Source: an uncultured Clostridia bacterium
GTDB taxonomy: Bacteria; Bacillota; Clostridia; Peptostreptococcales; Anaerovoracaceae
Direction: 5' to 3'
DNA: 28,313 nt
NCBI GenBank assembly: GCA_934255545.1
Contig: CAKQOE010000033.1
Span: forward strand, 1 to 28,313
Below are positions 16,062-22,343 of this stretch, piece after piece. Each line of letters begins with the position of its first letter. Positions within the stretch are counted from its first letter, which is position 1. Both the position numbers and the translations under genes were made by a program. The notes beneath the pieces were generated by a model. That model ran no database searches, had not been told where the DNA came from, and saw only the letters and a list, made by a program, of their open reading frames with translations.

Positions 16062-17335
16062 TGAGTGTTTCTGATCTTCTTGATTTTGCCAATTATGGGG
16101 CTGTATTGTTTTTTGGTATAGTGTTGTCGCTCTGCCTTGCGGATCTGCCTTTTGCGGAGCACAGGAAGGCGTATGCTGTAACTCTTGCAGTTTTTTTTGC
16201 CGCTCAGGCTGTGTTTTACATCCTGACTGACAGCGCCATGCTTTACAGGAGCTACCCGTTTCTTATACATATACCGCTTATACTGATACTGCGTTTCTTT
16301 TTTAAGAAAAACATATACATATCGACGATAGCGGTTCTGTCGGCTTATCTGATGTGTACGCCGCGCAAGTGGATCGGGACTCTCGTATCATCCTTTTTTG
16401 ATTACGACCCGACTGTATCGAGCGTGACTACTATCATAGTCACTATACCGCTGCTCCTTCTGATAATAAAATACATATCGCCCTATGTCGTAAAGCTGAA
16501 GTATGAAAGTCTGTCCATGCAGCTGCTGTTTCTCGTGCTGCCTCTGGTGTATTACGTGCTTGAATACACCTTTACAGTGTATACCAACCTGCTTTATACG
16601 GGCGGCGCTGTTATAATCGATTTCTTTGACAGCTTTATCGTGCTCCTTTATATCATACTCAGCTGTCTGATACTCGACCTTTCAAACAAACGCAACAGCG
16701 CCGAGGGAGAAAATCTCCTGCTTTCTGTCACTGCGTCACAGGCTCAGAAGGAGATCTCACAGCTTTACCGCTCGCAGCAGCAGACGGCAGTATACCGCCA
16801 CGACCTGCGGCACCATATGAATTTTCTGCAGAACTGCATAACAGAAAAGCGCTATGACGAGGCGCTTTCGTATATGGAAGGGATATGCGAGGATCTGGAG
16901 TCGCACAGGATCATCCGCTACTGTGCCGACGAAACGCTTAATCTGATATTTTCATCATACGCGGAAAAAGCCAAGGCTGAAAATATAACTACTGTCATAT
17001 CGGTCTCAGCGTCTGACTTTTCAAGGTTCCAGAGCGCCGACCTGTGCAGTCTGTTTGCAAATGCGATAGAAAACGCGATAAAAGCGTGCGCCGAAGTGCC
17101 TGATCCTGCAGACCGAAGCATAGACCTGCGCGTATACGAAAAAAGCAGCCGCCTCTGCATAAATATGTCAAACACGTGCTCAGGCCTGCCTGAGTTTCAA
17201 AACGGCATACCGGTGACACGCGAAAAGGGCCACGGCATAGGTGTAAAGAGCATGATATCCATCGTTGACAAATACGGCGGCGTTTACGGATTTTCCGCCG
17301 GTGACGGCGAGTTCAAGTTTCAGGCTTCGATGTGA
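16061..17335 (+). CDS. GHKL sensor histidine kinase (AgrC-like)
   Basis: A 424-residue membrane kinase. Residues 1-205 contain about six hydrophobic segments, and a coiled linker follows. The phospho-acceptor is probably H247 in YRHDLRHHMNFL. The GHKL ATPase has an N-box (NAIENA, 334-339) and G-box (GHGIG, 390-394). It would phosphorylate the LytTR regulator encoded just before it. The start is chosen as ATG 16061, overlapping the previous TGA as TGATG, because GAGGTG lies five bases upstream. A GTG at 16058 is possible but too close to that site. AgrC proteins usually sense cyclic peptides made by AgrD/AgrB, but neither gene is present in the window, so the signal is unknown. Confidence 0.92.
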   Translation: MSVSDLLDFANYGAVLFFGIVLSLCLADLPFAEHRKAYAVTLAVFFAAQAVFYILTDSAMLYRSYPFLIHIPLILILRFFFKKNIYISTIAVLSAYLMCTPRKWIGTLVSSFFDYDPTVSSVTTIIVTIPLLLLIIKYISPYVVKLKYESLSMQLLFLVLPLVYYVLEYTFTVYTNLLYTGGAVIIDFFDSFIVLLYIILSCLILDLSNKRNSAEGENLLLSVTASQAQKEISQLYRSQQQTAVYRHDLRHHMNFLQNCITEKRYDEALSYMEGICEDLESHRIIRYCADETLNLIFSSYAEKAKAENITTVISVSASDFSRFQSADLCSLFANAIENAIKACAEVPDPADRSIDLRVYEKSSRLCINMSNTCSGLPEFQNGIPVTREKGHGIGVKSMISIVDKYGGVYGFSAGDGEFKFQASM

Positions 17336-17343
17336 TAAAAATC

Positions 17344-17395
17344 AACGCCGCTCAATATCTCATTTTAATTCAGATACCTGAGCGGCGTTTTTAGC
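17344..17395. terminator. Bidirectional terminator between convergent genes
   Basis: AACGCCGCTCA (17344-17354) pairs with TGAGCGGCGTT (17379-17389) and is followed by T's on the plus strand. On the minus strand it is followed by TGATTTTTATC. It serves the kinase gene from the left and the AAA nuclease gene from the right. Confidence 0.88.
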
Positions 17396-17396
17396 T

Positions 17397-19064
17397 TTAT
17401 TTAACTTTTACCATACAACGCTTCTTGAAGAAAGACACGCCATAACATATTATGGTATCGTATTCGTCTTTATATTCTTCTGCATACATGCGCTCGTCTA
17501 TCTGACGCAGGGCTGCGTCGCAGGCTGCTGACATTTTTTCCAGTGTGGCGGAATATTTTACTTCAAATATCGCTATGCGGGCGTTTACAGGGTCGCTGAC
17601 TACTACGTCGCTTCTGCCTTCGCCGTGCTCTTTGTTTGACTCTACGATATATCCCGCTCCGGCGAATATTCCCGCCAGGAACGCGTGGTAAAAGTCTTCT
17701 TTATAATCGTGATAGCTTATAGTCTTTCTCAGCAGCGCCGTCATCTCAGCTGTCAGCTGTTCGCTGTCTGCGTTCCATACTGCATCAAACAGCTTTTGTC
17801 TGTTCCACGCTCTGGCGCTGTCGTCGAACCATTTCATTATAGTAGTCTGAAATATTTCTTTTATCTCTGCGTTCGGGATCTTAAGAGCTGACATTCCTGC
17901 AGGGATATTTTCCTGCACAAGTTCATCTTTTATTTTTGTAAGATATCCCGTCAGATACATGATACTCCACAGGTTATCTTCAAACGAATGCAGGTAGTCA
18001 TACGTGAGGTCTTCGTCAAGCCTCTGCATTATATATCCGCCTGAAAGCAATGTTTCCAGTTTTTTTGTTACAGATGCTCCTGAACTCTCTATAAATGAGC
18101 GTATTATCGCGTTGTCACTCGTATTTTTCCAGTAGCCAGTTGGACGCGCTGCAGGATCATACTGCAAGTCGCGCACATAGTTCATAACATCCCACGGGCA
18201 ATATATGTCAATATCTCCAAAACAGTAGCCATCATACCACGCCTTTATGTCGTCGGCGTGAGCCGTCGTGCCGGTATCTTCAAGCAGTCTATCGACTTCA
18301 TTCTGAGTAAAGCCAAAATATTCATTCAGGCGCGAATGGCTGATAGTATCGGAAACAAAATTGTTAGTTCCTGTAAATATACTTTCCTTTGCAATCTTGA
18401 GACATCCGGTCACTACTGCGAAGCGCAGTGCCTGATTGTCCTTGAGCGACTGCATTATTCCCTTCATGATATCGAGCATCTCTGCATAATATCCGTTTGA
18501 TTCAGCCTTTGCGACAGGAACGTCATATTCATCCATTATAAGGATTACAGGCTTTCCGTAATATATCTCCATCGCTCTCGTCAGCGACATTATGCTGTTC
18601 TTTATCTCGGTAACGCTTGCGCTCTGATCTATTATATTTTCAAGTGTCTTCCTGTCATACTCTGAAATTTCATCGCCATCGAGAATGTATCTATGTTCCG
18701 CGCATATCTCAGTAACGACAGAGCGCAGCATAGCGTAAGCATCTTGAAAATTCAGGCCGTCTACGCGCTTAAACGATATGAACAGCACCGGCCATTTATT
18801 CATCCATCCGCTGCAGATATCCTGATTTTTTGAGATATTCAGTCCCTCGAAAAGTTGTCTGCTGTCTTTTCTTATGTCAAAAAATTCAGCCAGCATGTTC
18901 ATCGCCATCGTTTTACCGAAACGGCGCGGACGCGTGATAAGCGTGACCTTTGCCCCGCTGTTTCTCACAAGTTCTTCTATGAGGCCTGTTTTGTCAATAT
19001 AATAATATCCGTTTTTACGAATTTCTGAAAATTCAGATATCCCTACAGAAATATTCACTCCCAT
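17397..19064 (-). CDS. AAA-ATPase/PD-(D/E)XK nuclease-like protein (DUF1703 type)
   Basis: A 555-residue protein of the same family as 11773-13632 but without the HTH part. It begins ISVGISEFSEIRKNGYYYIDKT, the typical family N-terminus. P-loop RPRRFGKT is at 45-52 and Walker B ILIMDEYD at 174-181. The conserved GFTQNEV and WYDGYCFGD blocks sit near 251-285. The C-terminal nuclease core has GRSD (D486) and IFEVK (E501, K503). All key residues are present, so it is unlikely to be dead. AAGGGAG lies about 11 bases before the ATG at 19064. The role of the family is unproven. It is separated from the TA module by one copy of repeat B. Its codon and base make-up is more GC-rich than the TA and surface-protein genes to its right. 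Confidence 0.87.
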   Translation of the reverse strand: MGVNISVGISEFSEIRKNGYYYIDKTGLIEELVRNSGAKVTLITRPRRFGKTMAMNMLAEFFDIRKDSRQLFEGLNISKNQDICSGWMNKWPVLFISFKRVDGLNFQDAYAMLRSVVTEICAEHRYILDGDEISEYDRKTLENIIDQSASVTEIKNSIMSLTRAMEIYYGKPVILIMDEYDVPVAKAESNGYYAEMLDIMKGIMQSLKDNQALRFAVVTGCLKIAKESIFTGTNNFVSDTISHSRLNEYFGFTQNEVDRLLEDTGTTAHADDIKAWYDGYCFGDIDIYCPWDVMNYVRDLQYDPAARPTGYWKNTSDNAIIRSFIESSGASVTKKLETLLSGGYIMQRLDEDLTYDYLHSFEDNLWSIMYLTGYLTKIKDELVQENIPAGMSALKIPNAEIKEIFQTTIMKWFDDSARAWNRQKLFDAVWNADSEQLTAEMTALLRKTISYHDYKEDFYHAFLAGIFAGAGYIVESNKEHGEGRSDVVVSDPVNARIAIFEVKYSATLEKMSAACDAALRQIDERMYAEEYKDEYDTIICYGVSFFKKRCMVKVK

Positions 19065-19134
19065 GGCCGATCCCGCTCCCTTCCCGTAACAATGCGCTTT
19101 TTAAGGCATTATAACACGACGGATACATCATTAC

Positions 19135-19168
19135 AAATGCCTCAGGCATGGCGCCCATCACCAGGCGG
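19135..19168 (+). repeat. GC-rich palindromic repeat B, copy 1
   Basis: ATGCC-TCA-GGCAT is directly followed by a second hairpin, CGCCC...GGCGG. It matches 20703-20736 at all but two positions of the first 32 and is in the same direction. The two copies flank the HigB/HigA module. Confidence 0.85.
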
Positions 19169-19224
19169 GCAGAAATCACCTGAGCATATCACTTTATTCA
19201 TTTAGTGTAGTCTCAAAATAACAG

Positions 19225-20316
19225 CTACCACTTATACCTTAATTTATGTTCCGCATAAACCCTGTAATCAAGTAGCCGTTCTTTCTGAAGCCTTCCTATA
19301 ACAACATATGGCATAACATTCTGCTGTCTTGCAAATTGCTTTATTGACACTATATCAAACTTTCCGGATTCAATAAATTTTTTATATACAGTTGGATCTA
19401 TCAATTTATCAGCAGCAAACAGATCTGCTGCATCTTCTTTTTTCTTATCGCTTCCATCATCCAGAAATTTCAGTGACCTTCCGATATCGTCATTAATTAT
19501 ATGGCCGATCTCATGGAAGAGTGAAAACCAGAAGATATCAGCAAATGCACCTCTTATAGTAAGCACCATCTGATAACTTCCATCTCTTTTCTGTGAAATA
19601 TATCCCTGTACCGGAGCACCTCGGAAATTTTTCACTACAGAAAAGTCTATTCCATACCTTCCAAAAATTTCCTTTAACATTTCTATCACTTCATAAATAT
19701 CAGACTGACCCACAAGCATTACATTCTTAAGTTCAGATATCAACATACCAATATTATCTTTTTCAAATTCAGTCTCTACAAATCTGTCATCAGATGCAAT
19801 TTGGCACATACGTACCCATGCCCCCAATACATATCGATCAACAGTATTATTAGCCATTCTAAATGCACCTGCCGGTGCAATATTTTTCAAATTGGCTATA
19901 TTACTTATCTGAAGAGCTCTTCTCAATGAAATTATTGATTCCTTTTTTGTTTCTCTTGAAGGTATTTTACCCTTAGCCCTTAACTCTTTTACAACATCCT
20001 TTAAAACTTCTCTTGCTGTAAACTCTTCATCAGTAACAGTATGTTCTTCATTATACTCCATGAGTTCCGCATCATAATTAGCCTGAAGATTTAGCCAAAA
20101 TGATTTCGGGATCCTCAAAGCATACTCTAATGCTACTGCAAATTTTGCTGAAATATCTTTCTTACCGGCAATAACATTACTTACATAAGCAGGTGTCACC
20201 CCCGTGCATTCTGCAAGCTCAGCCTGCGTGATCTCACGCTCTTCTAAAACATCTGAAATCGTCTCTCCCGGATGGATAATTAAATCAAGGGATATACCAG
20301 TCTTCTTTACTGCCAT
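19225..20316 (-). CDS. higA: HigA-type antitoxin fused to ImmA/IrrE metallopeptidase domain
   Basis: A 363-residue protein. Residues 14-85 are a HigA/XRE helix-turn-helix (HPGETISDVLEE, then ITQAELAECTGVTPAYVSNVIAGKK). About 190-345 is an ImmA/IrrE (M78) zinc peptidase domain with HEIGH at 268-272 and E294 in KEDAADLF as probable third ligand. Classical HigA is about 100 residues, so this is the long form with a protease-like tail. Its start lies inside the toxin gene (32-base overlap) and has AAGGAG 12 bases upstream. The HTH half should neutralise the toxin and repress the promoter; the peptidase half may act on a repressor or antitoxin under stress, which is an inference. The AT-rich composition differs from the genes to the left. 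Confidence 0.88.
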   Translation of the reverse strand: MAVKKTGISLDLIIHPGETISDVLEEREITQAELAECTGVTPAYVSNVIAGKKDISAKFAVALEYALRIPKSFWLNLQANYDAELMEYNEEHTVTDEEFTAREVLKDVVKELRAKGKIPSRETKKESIISLRRALQISNIANLKNIAPAGAFRMANNTVDRYVLGAWVRMCQIASDDRFVETEFEKDNIGMLISELKNVMLVGQSDIYEVIEMLKEIFGRYGIDFSVVKNFRGAPVQGYISQKRDGSYQMVLTIRGAFADIFWFSLFHEIGHIINDDIGRSLKFLDDGSDKKKEDAADLFAADKLIDPTVYKKFIESGKFDIVSIKQFARQQNVMPYVVIGRLQKERLLDYRVYAEHKLRYKW

Positions 20317-20632
20317 GGTAATCGCTCACTCCTTCCACTTCAATTTCTGTACATATCATAATAGTATCCTGCGTCGCATTAGGCTCTATTATTAATCTTG
20401 CATGTGCTGCAACATGTAGTGAATACCTGATGTTTTTATAGCCTTTCAACTGCTCCGGCTTTCCTGATCCCAATGCTAAAAAATCCCCAAAACACTCAGC
20501 TGCCTCAAGTCGATCCATATGCTTTTTTATCGTTCGGACCCGATCAGCAGGTAGATGTTTTTCATTTTTCTGTAATCTGTAAAGTATTTCTCTACTTTGC
20601 TGTTGGCTTATGTTATATTCAATAATAACCAC
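20285..20632 (-). CDS. higB: HigB-like RelE-superfamily toxin
   Basis: A 115-residue or slightly shorter protein with the C-terminal pattern EIEVEGVSDYHG typical of HigB/RelE-type killer proteins, which cleave mRNA on the ribosome. It precedes and overlaps the antitoxin gene, the usual Hig order. The start is uncertain. A GTG at 20632 gives MVIIEYNIS, but the ribosome site GAGGTGG overlaps that codon. An ATT at 20623 is properly spaced but is a rare start. There is no in-frame ATG nearby. A strong promoter with a palindromic operator is directly upstream. The length agrees with the family. Confidence 0.87.
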   Translation of the reverse strand: MVIIEYNISQQQSREILYRLQKNEKHLPADRVRTIKKHMDRLEAAECFGDFLALGSGKPEQLKGYKNIRYSLHVAAHARLIIEPNATQDTIMICTEIEVEGVSDYHGSKEDWYIP

Positions 20633-20639
20633 CTCACAT

Positions 20640-20661
20640 AGATTAACTAATTGGTTAATCT
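20640..20661. promoter_or_regulatory. 22-bp palindromic operator of the higBA module
   Basis: AGATTAAC and GTTAATCT are perfect 8-base arms around a six-base centre. The site begins at the base next to the -10 box and covers the expected transcription start. This is the classic position for autorepression by a HigA-type antitoxin. Confidence 0.78.
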
Positions 20662-20690
20662 ATATTAGCATGTGTATCTTTAATTGTCAA
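20662..20690 (-). promoter_or_regulatory. Promoter of the higBA module
   Basis: On the minus strand TTGACA (20690-20685) is followed after exactly 17 bases by TAATAT (20667-20662). It is a near-consensus sigma-A promoter with a very short leader before the toxin start. Confidence 0.85.
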
Positions 20691-20702
20691 TTTACTGATC
20701 AT

Positions 20703-20736
20703 AAATGCCTCAGGCATGGCGCCCGTCACCGGGCGG
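20703..20736 (+). repeat. GC-rich palindromic repeat B, copy 2
   Basis: It has the same two hairpins as copy 1; the second is CGCCCG-TCAC-CGGGCG here. This core is also close to the first hairpin of repeat A. It ends the TA cassette on its promoter side. Confidence 0.85.
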
Positions 20737-20763
20737 ACAACGATGCCCTTAACAGATCACATG

Positions 20764-20846
20764 TTATTTAATATCAGCTGCACTGAATGTCAGCGGCTGC
20801 ATTGTTGGCTTCCATTTCATGTCAGCCGTAAATATACTGCAGCTTA
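20764..20846 (-). pseudogene. Decayed 3' end of a secreted repeat-protein gene
   Basis: The minus strand reads EIISCSIFTADMKWKPT then MQPLTFSAADIK and a TAA stop. The end of the protein encoded at 22344-24461 reads DDIQCSIFTIDTNWKPT then RTEVTFDMSDIK. The similarity holds over about 28 codons, and the DNA is also alike (both end gatattaaataa). Upstream it fades into the 43-bp repeat. It is a remnant of a third such gene or of a duplication. Confidence 0.75.
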
Positions 20847-20888
20847 TGATTTCTGCATGTTTTCGATAATGCAAAATTAAAACAGCTG
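20846..20888 (+). repeat. 43-bp dispersed repeat, copy 2
   Basis: It matches 11231-11273 in the same orientation with only a few mismatches. Here it joins the decayed gene end to a copy of repeat C and a terminator. Confidence 0.7.
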
Positions 20889-20907
20889 TTCGCGCGCCGG
20901 GCGCGCG
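20887..20907 (+). repeat. GC-rich palindromic repeat C, copy 1
   Basis: It contains the 17-bp palindrome CGCGCGCC-G-GGCGCGCG (20891-20907). The 21 bases from ctgttcg onward are identical to 22085-22105, in the same direction. The pair brackets the Rpn-family gene. Confidence 0.85.
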
Positions 20908-20913
20908 CAAAAG

Positions 20914-20945
20914 GGCTGCCGTCCTGAGATTTCAAAACGGCAGCC
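20914..20945 (-). terminator. Terminator after the Rpn-family gene
   Basis: GGCTGCCGT (20914-20922) pairs with ACGGCAGCC (20937-20945). On the minus strand it is followed by CTTTTGC. It is about 45 bases past the stop codon at 20991. Confidence 0.75.
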
Positions 20946-20990
20946 TCTGTATATTTTAATTCATTCAATATTTAATTGTACTTTGTGTTT

Positions 20991-21914
20991 CTATACCTCT
21001 TTGTATTCTTCCGGATCTTCATTAGCATGTTCCGTACTGAGTATCTCTCTGAGCCTTTCAGGCGTTATATCAAGCAGCTCAGCGAGTTCATCGTCATGCA
21101 TACCTTTCGCTTTCATGCGCTGTGCAAGTAATCTTTCTTTCTTTTGTTCTCCTTTTTTTTCACCTTCGAGGTATCCGTCTTTTCTGCCGATATTATACTG
21201 TTCCTTCTGCAATCTTTCAAAGTTCAAATACTCCACCTCCGTTTTACGGTCGTACCTTACTTTCTGCACCTGACGGTTAAGCTGTTTTATAAATGTGCTC
21301 CCAATGCTTTCTGCTTCTTCGTCTGTGCTGTTTTTCAGGTATCTGTAGAATTCTTCTATCTCCGGCTCGCCCGGCCTGTCTGTCAGCACCAAAACCACTG
21401 AGCCGTCATCCAGCCTGATCTCATTTTCTTCCTCACAGATCTTAGTAAACGTATACCTCTGCCTTCCTTTTCCAAACGGATCGAACAGGCATACGAATAT
21501 GATATACGTATTTTTAAGCTCGCTGTAATCAACGCCACGCGCCAGCGCGTCTATATCCATCGCACTCTGGTAGTAGCGGCTCCTTTTACTTATATTATAT
21601 TCATCCCGCTGCTGCATTTCAACGTTATACAGCGTTCCTTCGCCGCCGTTTTTGCCATCGTCGGCATAGACGTCCATCCTTATCCCTTTTGCGTACATGT
21701 CCGGGATAAACGTCTTCTCATACTCCGTCATCTTGAGTTTCCTGATCTTGATCTTAAGTACCATTTCCAGAAACGGCTTCAATATCTCCGGATCGCTCAT
21801 AACCTTTACGAAAAGAAAATTGTTTGACAGATTCGCTTCCGCAAGCGGTTCAAAACGGTATCCATGCACAGATGCACTGTCCGCATTTACTGTGTTCTTC
21901 TCATACTTTTCCAA
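20991..21914 (-). CDS. Rpn-family recombination-promoting nuclease / PD-(D/E)XK putative transposase
   Basis: About 307 residues from the chosen start. The N-terminal domain shows LSNNFLFVKVMSDPEILKPFL, KGIRMDVYADD and YNVEMQ; the D and ExQ residues form the PD-(D/E)XK core usual for Rpn proteins. The charged C-terminus (EGEKKGEQKKERLLAQRMKA, then a short helix-turn-helix-like LAELLDITPERLREIL) is also typical. An upstream ATG at 22013 lies inside the promoter's -10 box, so it cannot be the start of that transcript. I favour the TTG at 21914, which yields a family-like MEKYEKN start, but this is not certain. E. coli RpnA relatives are DNA endonucleases that increase recombination. The gene is flanked by direct copies of repeat C. 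Confidence 0.85.
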   Translation of the reverse strand: MEKYEKNTVNADSASVHGYRFEPLAEANLSNNFLFVKVMSDPEILKPFLEMVLKIKIRKLKMTEYEKTFIPDMYAKGIRMDVYADDGKNGGEGTLYNVEMQQRDEYNISKRSRYYQSAMDIDALARGVDYSELKNTYIIFVCLFDPFGKGRQRYTFTKICEEENEIRLDDGSVVLVLTDRPGEPEIEEFYRYLKNSTDEEAESIGSTFIKQLNRQVQKVRYDRKTEVEYLNFERLQKEQYNIGRKDGYLEGEKKGEQKKERLLAQRMKAKGMHDDELAELLDITPERLREILSTEHANEDPEEYKEV

Positions 21915-22008
21915 TATGATTCCCAAACCTTTCTCTGCTTTACGCAGTCTTTTGATAGATAGTTTAATTGCTTTAATTACATTTATTAACTGTAATTTTA
22001 TTACATGT

Positions 22009-22038
22009 ATCATATCAATAAATTACAGAATTTGTCAA
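22009..22038 (-). promoter_or_regulatory. Promoter of the Rpn-family gene
   Basis: TTGACA (22038-22033) and TATGAT (22014-22009) have an 18-base spacer on the minus strand. The -10 overlaps the ATG at 22013. This argues that translation begins further downstream. Confidence 0.7.
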
Positions 22039-22084
22039 CTAATTTCTTACATTTTATTGATCTGCTGTTCGTCAAACAGTTTAC

Positions 22085-22105
22085 TGTTCGCGCGCCGGGC
22101 GCGCT
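22085..22105 (+). repeat. GC-rich palindromic repeat C, copy 2
   Basis: These 21 bases are identical to 20887-20907. The copy lies about 50 bases upstream of the Rpn promoter. Confidence 0.85.
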
Positions 22106-22237
22106 CTGGCCATGAAATATTTACTATTGAATCCGGCAAGTCTGGCGTTTTAATAGTTCGTTACTTTCAAAGAACCTCTTACTTTATTTCCAAAAACATG
22201 CATATATACAAAAATAGGAATATTCTATATAAAACAC

Positions 22238-22269
22238 GAGCGAAAAGTCGTACTCACAACTTTCCGCTC
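22238..22269 (-). terminator. Terminator of the surface-protein operon
   Basis: GAGCGAAAAGT (22238-22248) pairs with ACTTTCCGCTC (22259-22269) with a single mismatch/wobble position. On the minus strand it is followed by GTGTTTTAT. It lies about 75 bases after the stop at 22344. Confidence 0.75.
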
Positions 22270-22343
22270 ATATTCATTACACAAGCTTCATTTATATAAC
22301 CCTTTTTTCACAACCTTATATAAATAAAATATATTTAATTTTA

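Larger units (their letters stand above)
22014..22343. other. Intergenic region between surface-protein operon and Rpn gene
   Basis: It contains the terminator of the surface operon (22238-22269), repeat C copy 2 (22085-22105) and the Rpn promoter. The remaining bases are AT-rich and I see no gene in them. Confidence 0.6.

Noticed and set aside
11725..20736. Integron attC sites
   Set aside because: The repeats form hairpins, but I see no RYYYAAC/GTTRRRY core sites and no integrase gene.
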